From contig NZ_JACJTB010000001.1 in the NCBI RefSeq assembly GCF_014698475.1, forward strand, positions 434,001 to 498,000: a stretch of 64,000 bases of DNA, given 5' to 3'. This document shows, piece after piece, positions 9,068-16,516 of this stretch; the first letter of the stretch is position 1, and each line of letters starts with the position of its first letter. Source of the stretch: Nostoc spongiaeforme FACHB-130 (lineage in GTDB: Bacteria > Cyanobacteriota > Cyanobacteriia > Cyanobacteriales > Nostocaceae). The translations under genes and the position numbers were made by a program. The notes beneath the pieces are model-generated. The model did no database searches, had not been told where the DNA came from, and was given only the letters and a program-made list of their open reading frames with translations.

Positions 9068-9128
9068 AAAAAAAAATCCCCCAGCCAGTGTCAGCCAGCT
9101 AGGGAGAAAATTATCAGGGTGCATCTAC
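9068..9128 (-). ncRNA. candidate ~60-nt sRNA unit 7
   Basis: Same architecture as unit 6: element at 9160-9165, predicted start near 9128, terminator T-run at 9068-9076. Upstream of the element it differs from its neighbours by a few bases (TTTTGCACAAC instead of TTTTCGACAAC). Confidence 0.55.
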
Positions 9129-9194
9129 CAATTAATTGTTCTGTTTTCAAACTGCATCTCCCGGAATAATTTTGCACAACAAGCATCATCTACC

Positions 9195-9255
9195 AAAAAA
9201 AAATCCCCCAGCCAGTGTCAGCCAGCTAGGGAAGAAGTTATCAGGGTGCATCTAC
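9195..9255 (-). ncRNA. candidate ~60-nt sRNA unit 8
   Basis: First unit in the direction of transcription. The element is at 9287-9292, the predicted start is near 9255 and the T-run is at 9195-9203. The stem region carries GAAGAAG, as in unit 5, instead of GAGAAAA. Beyond it the repeat ends at about 9335 in a T-run without a hairpin. Confidence 0.55.
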
Positions 9256-9335
9256 CAATTAATTGTTCTGTTTTCAAACTGCATCTCCCGGAATAATTTT
9301 CGATAACAAGCATCATTTACCAAAAAAATACTCTA

Positions 9336-9699
9336 AACGTAAAATCCAGGCTTTGGAACCCGCGCAGGCGATCGCTGCGCTTGTTGAAGTGTGAATTTTG
9401 TCCGTTTAACAGCAACTTCAGCCCCTTGGTGATTTGAGATGTTTTGACCAATAAAATTCAGTGACGCCCACACAGTAAAAGCTGCGGGCATTTCTAACAA
9501 AGGATTAGACTATTTTCTGCTATTCGGTTAAATATACTAAAATCTGATGCCGCAAGTCTTTGTGCCTTTATTCATCTTGCACTCTTCTGCTGGATAACTA
9601 TGAAAGGGTAAAACCCAAAACCATGTAGAGACGTTACATATAACGTCTCTACAGTATTTCACGAACATCGAAACTGCTGTAATTAGTATTGGAACTTTG
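9336..9699. other. non-coding spacer with a dispersed palindrome
   Basis: No gene is evident between the array and trxA. The spacer contains one HIP1-like site near 9370 and the hairpin at 9625-9652. Frames on either strand are short and unsupported. Confidence 0.5.
9625..9652. repeat. 12-bp-arm palindrome, likely trxA terminator region
   Basis: GTAGAGACGTTA and TAACGTCTCTAC flank a 4-nt loop (CATA) 48 bp downstream of the trxA stop. A close relative occurs at 20335-20362, showing that this is a dispersed mobile palindrome family. Confidence 0.8.
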
Positions 9700-10032
9700 T
9701 TAAATAAGCTTTTTAACAGCATCGCTGTACTGTTCGTAAGCTGAAACTCCAATGATTCTTTCGACTAAATCACCATCTTTGAAGATTAAAACGGCAGGAA
9801 TACTCCGAAGACCAAATTGTTTAAATAGTGGTTTGTTATTGTCCACGTCTACTTTAACGACTTTAGCGCGTCCGTTGTATTCTGCTGCAAGTTGCTCCAT
9901 TAAGGGGCTAACAAGGCGACAGGGGCCGCACCAAGTAGCAGTAAAATCAACAACTAGAATTTTCTCTTGAGTTAAAAAGGTATAAAATTCACTTTCTTGA
10001 ATGTCAGCAACTGTATCAGCTTCGGTAGACAT
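9700..10032 (-). CDS. trxA: Thioredoxin
   Basis: A 110-residue thioredoxin from the ATG at 10032, chosen over an upstream TTG because GAGGAAG precedes it at good spacing. It has the canonical active site TWCGPC (Cys35, Cys38), a buried Asp in VVDFTATWCGPC and the cis-proline segment RSIPAVLIFKDG. It reduces protein disulfides in the cytosol using ferredoxin- or NADPH-thioredoxin reductase. It is not beside guaB, so it is probably not the locus that carries the Yfr1 RNA in other cyanobacteria. It is divergent from aroA. Confidence 0.96.
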   Translation of the reverse strand: MSTEADTVADIQESEFYTFLTQEKILVVDFTATWCGPCRLVSPLMEQLAAEYNGRAKVVKVDVDNNKPLFKQFGLRSIPAVLIFKDGDLVERIIGVSAYEQYSDAVKKLI

Positions 10033-10143
10033 TTTTAACTTCCTCAATAATAAAAAGAAAATTCAATAACTAAGTACCCATACAGAGTATATAGTAGGAC
10101 TAACTCCAGAGACGAAAAATCAAGGGTTTGGGCAAGAATGTAA

Positions 10144-10166
10144 GGGTGTAGGGTAGCCCTACACCC
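10144..10166. repeat. 10-bp-arm hairpin between trxA and aroA
   Basis: GGGTGTAGGG and CCCTACACCC flank a 3-nt loop and are followed by a low-complexity CACTCCCCACTCCC tract. There is no T-run, so this is probably another dispersed repeat rather than a terminator. Confidence 0.6.
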
Positions 10167-10244
10167 ACTCCCCACTCCCTATGTTCCTTAATCCCCCGGA
10201 CTCACGTAATATTTAAGTTGTAGCTGACCATCTAGAGGTTTAAC

Positions 10245-11534
10245 GTGGATACCATTGCTATACCTGCTCTCAATTGCCCAGTGGATGCCACGGTAGAAAT
10301 TCCTGGTTCTAAAAGTATTACAAATCGGGCATTACTTGTTGCTGCTTTGGCACAAGGCGACTCAATTTTAGAAAATGCCTTATTTAGTGAAGACAGTGAA
10401 TATTTTGCCAAATGTGTCGAAAATTTGGGTATTCCCATCACCTTAAATCCTGAATTAGCACGAATGCAAGTGTCAGGCAAAGGTGGGGAAATTCCCGCAA
10501 CCCAGGCGGATTTATTTGTCGGTTTAGCAGGTACAGCCGCGCGGTTTATCTCAGCTTTGGTGGTACTCGGTAAGGGGGAATATCGCTTAGATGGTGTACC
10601 GAGAATGCGGGAAAGGCCGATGGGCGATATGTTAACCGTGTTCCAAACAGGCGGAACCACCGTTAACTTTGAGGGTAATGCTGGCTATATGCCCTACACT
10701 ATCTACAGTCAGCAATTTGCTGGTGGGCATATTCGCATCAAAGCCAATCAAACTAGTCAACAACTTTCAGCATTGCTAATGATTGCGCCTTATGCTCAAC
10801 AAGACACAATTATTGAAGTGGAAGGCACACTAGTTTCTCAATCTTACGTGAAAATGACTTGTCGCCTGATGGCAGATTTTGGTGTAGAGGTGAATCAAGT
10901 TGGCGACAATCAATTTCATATCAAAGCGGGACAGCGTTACCAACCGCGACATTACACGATAGAACCGGATGCGTCGAATGCGTCTTACTTTTTTGCTGCG
11001 GCTGCTGTCACTGGTGGGCGGGTGCGAGTTAAGTATTTAACTAAGCAATCTTATCAGGGTGATATTCTGTGGCTGAATGTTCTAGAACAGATGGGTTGTC
11101 AAGTACGTGAGGCTGATGACTATATCGAAGTTACGGGGCCAGAACAATTACAGGGTATCGATATTGATATGAATGATATATCTGACCTTGTACAAACATT
11201 AGGAGCGATCGCTCCTTTTGCCAACTCACCCGTTACTATCCGTAATGTCGAACATATCCGCTATAAAGAAACTGAACGTATTCGCGCTGTGGTGACTGAA
11301 TTGCGTCGCTTAGGAGTCAAGGTTGAAGAATTCCCCGATGGCTTAAAAGTCGAACCAAGTCCCATTACACCAGCCGCCATTGAAACTTATCACGATCATC
11401 GTATGGCAATGGCATTTGCTGTCACAGGCTTAAAGGTTCCCGGAATTGTAATTCAAGATCCCGGTTGTACAGCTAAAACCTTCCCTGACTACTTCACCCG
11501 CTTCTTTAAAATGATTGAACAAATAGCTGGCTAA
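10245..11534 (+). CDS. aroA: 3-phosphoshikimate 1-carboxyvinyltransferase (EPSP synthase)
   Basis: The 429-residue enzyme of the shikimate pathway joins PEP to shikimate-3-phosphate. It starts with GTG at 10245 behind AGAGG. Diagnostic segments are GSKSITNRALLVAAL (substrate-binding Lys, Ser and Arg), the LFVGLAGTAARFISAL loop that replaces the usual GNAGT-type PEP site, RMRERPMGDM, and the C-terminal DHRMAMAFAV. The GLAGTAAR form of the loop departs from the common LGNAGTAMR, which could change PEP or inhibitor affinity, though that is only an inference. Single-gene unit facing away from trxA. Confidence 0.97.
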   Translation: MDTIAIPALNCPVDATVEIPGSKSITNRALLVAALAQGDSILENALFSEDSEYFAKCVENLGIPITLNPELARMQVSGKGGEIPATQADLFVGLAGTAARFISALVVLGKGEYRLDGVPRMRERPMGDMLTVFQTGGTTVNFEGNAGYMPYTIYSQQFAGGHIRIKANQTSQQLSALLMIAPYAQQDTIIEVEGTLVSQSYVKMTCRLMADFGVEVNQVGDNQFHIKAGQRYQPRHYTIEPDASNASYFFAAAAVTGGRVRVKYLTKQSYQGDILWLNVLEQMGCQVREADDYIEVTGPEQLQGIDIDMNDISDLVQTLGAIAPFANSPVTIRNVEHIRYKETERIRAVVTELRRLGVKVEEFPDGLKVEPSPITPAAIETYHDHRMAMAFAVTGLKVPGIVIQDPGCTAKTFPDYFTRFFKMIEQIAG

Positions 11535-11595
11535 TATTCAGTTCCTACCTTAATCTTAACGATAAGTATTCACGCAAGTTTATAGGAGTTGCATC

Positions 11596-12042
11596 ATGTC
11601 TAACATACGTGAAGAAATGCCAGTGCTTGCACGTCATGAAGGCGATTGGGTAGGAACTTATACACTAGTAGATACGGAAGGCAAAATTTTAGATAAACAT
11701 AACTCCCATTTAAGCTGTCAATTTCCCAGTGATAGTCCTGATTCTTACTACCAAGTCAATCGCTACACCTGGGCTAATGGTAAACAAGAAGAACATCAAT
11801 TTCCAGGTAAATATTGTGATAAAGCTATTTGGTTTGATACAGAACGCATCACAGGTAAAGCCTGGGAAATAGACGATTCTACTTTGATTTTGTGGTTTTC
11901 TTATAAGACAGTTCCAGCCGCATATTTGTATGAAATGATTCAAATTAGTCCAGATAATAACTCTCGCGCCCGGACATGGCATTGGTTTAAAAATCATCAA
12001 ATTTACCAACGTACCCTCATTCAAGAACAAAGAGTTAGATAG
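11596..12042 (+). CDS. DUF3598-type calycin-like protein
   Basis: A 148-residue protein preceded by TAGGAGTTG. The opening HEGDWVGTYTLVDTEGKILDKH and later strands (YYQVNRYTWANGKQEEHQFPG, TRTWHWF-like motif near the C terminus) match the cyanobacterial DUF3598 group, which has a lipocalin/calycin-like beta barrel. The ligand and function are unknown. It lies 61 bp after aroA on the same strand and could be co-transcribed. No signal peptide. Confidence 0.75.
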   Translation: MSNIREEMPVLARHEGDWVGTYTLVDTEGKILDKHNSHLSCQFPSDSPDSYYQVNRYTWANGKQEEHQFPGKYCDKAIWFDTERITGKAWEIDDSTLILWFSYKTVPAAYLYEMIQISPDNNSRARTWHWFKNHQIYQRTLIQEQRVR

Positions 12043-12057
12043 TCATTCAAAAATAGC

Positions 12058-12235
12058 ACCTAGCGACTGAAGTCGCACGCCAGTTGCTTCAAGTCGGCAA
12101 AGCCGCCCAACGCACTGGCTCGGCTACACAGACAAAACCCGCCTGCGCGGGTTCATAACCCTTGATTTTTTGTTAGTCCGCGTAGGCGGACTTCGTTTTT
12201 ATAGCCGCGAATTCCATTCGTCGGGGCTAGATGCA
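12058..12235. mobile_element. MITE-like element built from nested hairpins
   Basis: The interval between the DUF3598 gene and hisS is a chain of palindromes: GCGACT/AGTCGC (12063-12076), AACCCGC/GCGGGTT (12136-12153), AGTCCGC/GCGGACT (12175-12192) and CGAAT/ATTCG (12208-12220), with TAGC...GGCTA near the edges. Such composite elements are dispersed in Nostocales genomes and have no coding capacity. They could form a long structured RNA upstream of hisS. Confidence 0.6.
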
Positions 12236-12308
12236 AGATATGTGTTAACGCACTATTTTATGACATAATAGATAGTTCATTATATTTACATTTAAATAGA
12301 TTACACAA

Positions 12309-13700
12309 ATGGCTAAAACTGACAAAATTAACTTTTCTACTCCTAGCGGTTTTCCTGAATTCTTACCTAGTGAAAAACGCTTGGAATTATATTTACTAGA
12401 TACCATCCGTAGAGTTTATGAAAGCTATGGATTTACACCTATAGAAACCCCAGCAGTTGAAAGGTTAGAAGTATTACAAGCTAAAGGTAATCAAGGCGAC
12501 AATATTATTTATGGCATCGACCCAATTTTACCACCCAATCGCCAAGCCGAAAGAGATAAAGCCGGTGAAACAGGTTCAGAAGCAAGGGCTTTAAAATTTG
12601 ACCAAACTGTTCCCTTAGCAGCGTATATTGCCCGTCACTTAAATGAATTAACTTTCCCGTTTGCTCGTTATCAAATGGATGTCGTATTTCGGGGAGAACG
12701 TGCTAAAGATGGACGTTTTCGCCAATTTCGTCAGTGTGATATTGATGTCATTGCACGGCGGGAACTCAGCTTATTATATGACGCGCAAATGCCTGCAATT
12801 ATCACCGAAATATTTGAGGCAGTGAATATTGGTGACTTTTTAATTCGCATCAATAACCGCAAAATCTTAACTGGCTTTTTCCAGTCATTAGGTATTGCCG
12901 AAACTCAAATTAAAACCTGTATTAGTATTATTGATAACTTAGAAAAAATTGGCGAAACTAAAGTCAAACAAGAATTAGAAAAAGAAGGTATATCAGCAGA
13001 AAACACACAAAAAATTATTGATTTCATCAAAATTGATGGCAATGTTGATGAAGTATTAGATAAACTTAAACACCTGTCACAAAACTTACCAACAGCCGAG
13101 CAATTTAGTTTAGGGGTTACAGAATTAGAAACAGTAATTACAGGTGTGCGTAACTTGGGAGTTCCCGATAAACGTTTTTGTATTGATTTAGCGATCGCCC
13201 GTGGTTTAAATTACTATACAGGCACAGTTTACGAAACTACCCTCATCGGTCATGAAGCATTAGGCAGTATCTGTTCTGGCGGCAGATACGAAGAATTAGT
13301 CGGGATGTTCATCGGCGAAAAAATGCCAGGAGTTGGTATTTCTATCGGCTTAACTCGCTTAATTAGCAGACTACTCAAAGCGGGTATTTTAAAGACTCTA
13401 CCTGCTACACCAGCACAAGTAGTAGTAGTTAATATGCAGGAAGATTTAATGCCGACTTATTTAAAAGTATCCCAACAGTTACGCCAAGCAGGTATTAATG
13501 TTATTACCAACTTTGAAAAACGCCCATTAGGTAAACAATTCCAAGCCGCAGATAAACAAGGAATTAGATTTTGTGTAATCATCGGTGCTGATGAAGCAGC
13601 CGCCCAAAAATCATCGCTTAAGGATTTGCAAACAGGCGAACAAATAGAAGTAGCACTAGCAGATTTATCTGGAGAAGTTAAACATAGATTAGAGCTTTGA
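12309..13700 (+). CDS. hisS: Histidyl-tRNA synthetase
   Basis: A 463-residue class II synthetase that charges tRNA(His). Motif 2 is recognisable as FRGERAKDGRFRQFRQCDID. The His-binding motifs RGLNYYTGTVYET and SICSGGRYEELVGMF are intact, motif 3 is GVGISIGLTRL, and the C-terminal anticodon-binding domain starts near residue 370. The motif-2 wording differs from the common bacterial RHERPQKGRYRQFHQ type. Downstream, after only 18 bp, come a 5'-kinase and a Thg1-like polymerase, both concerned with RNA 5' ends. G-1 of tRNA(His) is the chief identity element for most HisRS, so the linkage is probably functional. Confidence 0.93.
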   Translation: MAKTDKINFSTPSGFPEFLPSEKRLELYLLDTIRRVYESYGFTPIETPAVERLEVLQAKGNQGDNIIYGIDPILPPNRQAERDKAGETGSEARALKFDQTVPLAAYIARHLNELTFPFARYQMDVVFRGERAKDGRFRQFRQCDIDVIARRELSLLYDAQMPAIITEIFEAVNIGDFLIRINNRKILTGFFQSLGIAETQIKTCISIIDNLEKIGETKVKQELEKEGISAENTQKIIDFIKIDGNVDEVLDKLKHLSQNLPTAEQFSLGVTELETVITGVRNLGVPDKRFCIDLAIARGLNYYTGTVYETTLIGHEALGSICSGGRYEELVGMFIGEKMPGVGISIGLTRLISRLLKAGILKTLPATPAQVVVVNMQEDLMPTYLKVSQQLRQAGINVITNFEKRPLGKQFQAADKQGIRFCVIIGADEAAAQKSSLKDLQTGEQIEVALADLSGEVKHRLEL

Positions 13701-13718
13701 TTAAACGTTGAGTTAACC

Positions 13719-14168
13719 GTGCAATTAATTATTTTTATTGGGATACAAGCAAGCGGAAAATCAACCTTCTACAGTCAACGGTTTTCTGATACTCACATCA
13801 GAATCAATCTCGATATGCTCAAAACGAGACACAGAGAAAAGCGATTGATAGAAACTTGTCTGGAAATTGGTCAACCATTTGTTGTAGATAATACAAATCC
13901 TACACCTGAAGAGCGAGAACGCTACATTTTGTTAGCCAAAAATCAAGGATTTCGGATTACTGGCTATTATTTTGAATCAAAAATTGCCGATTCAATTCAA
14001 CGTAATCAAAATCGCAAACCAGAACAGCAGGTACCAGATAAAGGTATTAGAGGAACATACTCACGTTTGATACTTCCCAAATATGAAGAAGGTTTTGACG
14101 AACTCTATTATGTTCGGTTAATACCAAAAGGAGAATTTGCTGTACAGGAGTGGCTCGATGAAGTTTGA
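13719..14168 (+). CDS. PNKP-like P-loop 5'-polynucleotide kinase
   Basis: A 149-residue protein starting with GTG. Walker A is GIQASGKST (about residues 8-16). The following INLDML and VVDNTNPTPEERERYILLAK segments match the kinase domain of polynucleotide kinase/phosphatase (compare the DNTNPD motif of the animal enzyme), and the C-terminal YEEGFDELYYV fits the same fold. There is no phosphatase or ligase domain. By homology it should phosphorylate 5'-OH ends of RNA or DNA with ATP. It overlaps the Thg1-like gene by 11 bp, so the two are very probably translated together. Substrate is inferred. Confidence 0.85.
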   Translation: MQLIIFIGIQASGKSTFYSQRFSDTHIRINLDMLKTRHREKRLIETCLEIGQPFVVDNTNPTPEERERYILLAKNQGFRITGYYFESKIADSIQRNQNRKPEQQVPDKGIRGTYSRLILPKYEEGFDELYYVRLIPKGEFAVQEWLDEV

Positions 14169-14955
14169 AGAGTTAGACGCAAGACTGAGAATTTTTGAAA
14201 CAGCCCACGATTTATGTGTATTGCCTGGGCTATTTATGGTTGCTCGAATTGATGGGCGTAACTTTACTCGCTTGACAAAGGAAACTCACAAATTTGCAGC
14301 TCCCTTTGATCCTCAATTTCGAGATTATATGGTGTCTACAGTAGAACACCTAATGAATTGTGGATTCCGGATCATTTATGGCTATACGCAAAGTGATGAA
14401 ATCTCACTTCTATTCCACCGAGATGAGGAAAGTTTTAGTCGCAAATTGCGGAAACTCAACTCTATTTTGGCAGGAGAGGCAAGTGCAAAGCTTTCACTTC
14501 TACTCAATAGCATTGCCGCCTTTGATTGTCGAATTTCTCAGCTTCCTACCTTAAATCTATTAGTCGATTACTTTCGCTGGCGGAATGAAGACGCTCATCG
14601 CAATGCCTTAAATGCTCACTGTTACTGGATGCTACGCAAAGCAGGTGAAAGTGCCGTAACTGCTACAGAAAAGCTTGATAGGCTTTCAGTCATTGATAAA
14701 AATGAATTACTTTACCAGCAAGCAAACATCAATTTTAATAACTTACCTAATTGGCAGAAACGAGGTATAGGACTATATTGGGAATCCTATCAAAAGGAAG
14801 CAACCAATCCCCAAACGGGAGAGAAAGTCTTGGCGATGAGAAGACGCATCAAAGTTGATATGGATTTGGCGATGAAAGATGATTACAGTAAATTTGTCCG
14901 GGATATTGTACTGCGGGAGCATCCTGATCTTGAATTTAGGAAGCTAGAGAATTAA
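14158..14955 (+). CDS. thg1: Thg1-like 3'-5' polymerase (tRNA(His) guanylyltransferase family)
   Basis: The start at ATG 14158, within the preceding gene, is supported by AGGAG at 14147-14151 and gives 265 residues. The metal-binding core is complete: IDGRNF (Asp32, Gly33) and YTQSDEISL (Asp80, Glu81), equivalent to the two-metal site of eukaryotic Thg1, with the conserved THKFAAPFD segment between. Family members activate a 5'-phosphate with ATP/GTP and add nucleotides 3'-to-5'. Eukaryotic enzymes add G-1 to tRNA(His), and bacterial ones can rebuild 5'-truncated tRNAs. Neighbours hisS and a 5'-kinase fit either role. Assignment to the family is firm, exact substrate is not. Confidence 0.93.
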   Translation: MKFEELDARLRIFETAHDLCVLPGLFMVARIDGRNFTRLTKETHKFAAPFDPQFRDYMVSTVEHLMNCGFRIIYGYTQSDEISLLFHRDEESFSRKLRKLNSILAGEASAKLSLLLNSIAAFDCRISQLPTLNLLVDYFRWRNEDAHRNALNAHCYWMLRKAGESAVTATEKLDRLSVIDKNELLYQQANINFNNLPNWQKRGIGLYWESYQKEATNPQTGEKVLAMRRRIKVDMDLAMKDDYSKFVRDIVLREHPDLEFRKLEN

Positions 14956-15013
14956 ATGCTGGAGAATGAAAGTAAATGATGCTGTGAAGAAAACAATTTG
15001 TGATGCACAGCCT

Positions 15014-15757
15014 TTAAAATTCTCGCAAGAGTCTGCCACAGCCATAAACTTGATCGTGAATGTCATTTTGGCGTAGGGCGTACCACCAAGTAGCGGCGTT
15101 GACAGCAATTACTGGTTTAGCGATCGCTCGCTCCATTTCATCCGCCAATCGGAGCATACTTAAATTAGTCCCCATCTGTACAATTGCCTCTACATCATCA
15201 CCATCAAGTTCCTGAAGATGTGTTCTTAAAGTATTTTCAGATACCTCTGCAATGGAAATAGCCGTAGGACAACGGAGACTTTTAAGACGTACAACTTCTA
15301 TGCCAATGTCGCTAAAAAAGCGGCGGATTTTATCATCAGCTACGGCTTGGTAAGGGGTAATGACAGCGATTTTCTTTACTTGCAAGGCTGCCAGTGCTGC
15401 CTGATAAGCCGAAGCACAAGAAGTCACCTTGATACCAGCATAATCTTCAACTCGCTTGATAAACTCAATGTTGCCTGTTTTACCTTCCCAAAAAGTTTCC
15501 GCACTCATCGCCATAATCAGGTAATCGACACCCGCAGTCATCACCCGATCAATTGCCGAAAACATTTCTTGGGCGATCGCCTCCAAAAGCTGTACCATCT
15601 TTTCATCACTACTCAAATCCTGGTTTCTCAGATAAATCCGCGATGTATGAGAAGTCACCTCAGGCACAGCCATCGTATGAAAATCAGGTTCGACAATCGT
15701 ATTTGTACTAGGCGCAAGCACGCCAAATTTCTTTCGCCATCCTAACGCATCTGTCAT
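15014..15757 (-). CDS. Asp/Glu racemase / maleate isomerase-family protein lacking both cysteines
   Basis: A 247-residue protein with the arylmalonate decarboxylase/maleate cis-trans isomerase architecture: an N-terminal FGVLAPSTNTIVEPDF, a central VKKIAVITPYQAV strand and the late QMGTNLSMLRLAD segment. In active members each half provides a catalytic Cys. Here the first position reads AMSAETFW and the second MGTNLS, with no Cys at either. The remaining cysteines (SCASAY, RCPTA, GCGRLL) are elsewhere. It may be a different enzyme or a binding protein. It converges on thg1 and is divergent from ccmP. Confidence 0.8.
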   Translation of the reverse strand: MTDALGWRKKFGVLAPSTNTIVEPDFHTMAVPEVTSHTSRIYLRNQDLSSDEKMVQLLEAIAQEMFSAIDRVMTAGVDYLIMAMSAETFWEGKTGNIEFIKRVEDYAGIKVTSCASAYQAALAALQVKKIAVITPYQAVADDKIRRFFSDIGIEVVRLKSLRCPTAISIAEVSENTLRTHLQELDGDDVEAIVQMGTNLSMLRLADEMERAIAKPVIAVNAATWWYALRQNDIHDQVYGCGRLLREF

Positions 15758-15864
15758 TGTTCACTACTCAGTACATAAAAGATTGACTGTAGCTTATGGT
15801 AGTTTAAAGTTACGGCATATTATTGCAATATGTAAACTTTACTTCATGACTGGAGAGCAGAACC

Positions 15865-16506
15865 TTGGGTATAGAACTACGCAGTTTCGTATTTCTTGAT
15901 AGCTTGCAGCCGCAACACGCAGCTTATATGGGAACAGTAGCTCAAGGTTTCTTGCCCTTACCAGGAGACACATCATTGTGGATTGAAATTTCTCCTGGGA
16001 TTGAAATCAATAAAATTACTGATGTCGCCTTAAAATCCGCCTCTGTTCGTCCCGGAGTCCAAGTAGTTGAGCGATTATACGGTTTATTAGAAGTTCATTC
16101 TGGTTCCCAAGGAGAAACACGCACCGCAGGTCAAGCTATTTTGGATCTGTTAGGAGTCAAGCGTGAAGAATGTCTCAAACCGCGTGTTGTGTCTAGTCAA
16201 ATTATCCGTAATATTGACGCTTACCAAACACAACTAATCAATCGTACCCGTCGCGGACAATTGCTATTAGCGGGACAAACTTTATATGTCTTAGAAGTGG
16301 AACCTGCTGCTTATGCTGCATTAGCCGCTAACGAAGCCGAAAAAGCGGCGGCGATTAATATTTTAGAGGTACAAGCTGTAGGAAGTTTTGGCAGGTTGTA
16401 TTTAGGTGGACAAGAACAAGATATTCTAGCAGGAGCGAGGGGAGCGTTAACCGCGATTGAAAGTGTAGCTGGTCGGACAAATCCCAATAGTGGCCGCCAG
16501 GAGTAA
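15865..16506 (+). CDS. ccmP: Carboxysome shell protein CcmP (tandem BMC domains)
   Basis: A 213-residue protein starting with TTG behind TGGAGAG. It matches CcmP, the beta-carboxysome BMC-T shell protein whose two BMC domains form stacked pseudohexamers with a gated pore. Domain 1 (about 1-100) includes [19 protein letters not shown] and domain 2 (about 105-205) ends [20 protein letters not shown]. Length agrees with the family. It lies apart from any ccmKLMNO genes, as is usual for ccmP. The stop is followed after 10 bp by the pentapeptide-repeat gene. Confidence 0.92.
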   Translation: MGIELRSFVFLDSLQPQHAAYMGTVAQGFLPLPGDTSLWIEISPGIEINKITDVALKSASVRPGVQVVERLYGLLEVHSGSQGETRTAGQAILDLLGVKREECLKPRVVSSQIIRNIDAYQTQLINRTRRGQLLLAGQTLYVLEVEPAAYAALAANEAEKAAAINILEVQAVGSFGRLYLGGQEQDILAGARGALTAIESVAGRTNPNSGRQE

Positions 16507-16516
16507 AGGAGAGAAA

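Larger units (their letters stand above)
8300..9335 (-). repeat. tandem array of eight ~127-142 bp units, probable sRNA gene array
   Basis: Four near-identical 127-bp units (periodicity anchored by CCAGTGTCAG at 8831, 8958, 9085 and 9212) are preceded on the left by four progressively diverged units. The element TCCGGA/TCCGGG or its decayed form occurs at 8362, 8490, 8628, 8764, 8906, 9033, 9160 and 9287. On the minus strand it is followed after exactly 19 nt in seven units by an AA-rich hexamer (usually AACAAT), then TTGGTAG, GCACCCTGATA, a GC-rich hairpin and a run of T. This is the anatomy of repeated promoter-RNA-terminator cassettes. 127 is not a multiple of three, so apparent frames through the units are accidental. 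Confidence 0.9.

Noticed and set aside
8882-9296. Overlapping plus-strand reading frames of 95 codons through the repeat array
   Set aside because: The unit is 127 bp, not a multiple of three, so successive copies shift frame. The peptides merely echo the repeat and no start signals are present.
8300-9335. CRISPR array
   Set aside because: Units are about 127 bp with conserved internal sequence throughout and no unique spacers. No cas genes nearby.
9537-9752. 71-codon minus-strand frame downstream of trxA
   Set aside because: It includes both arms of the palindrome at 9625-9652 and overlaps the 3' end of trxA. Peptide looks random.
9700-10140. Possible Yfr1 RNA next to trxA
   Set aside because: Yfr1 lies between guaB and trxA in many cyanobacteria, but I could not find its ACTCCTCACAC core here and guaB is absent.
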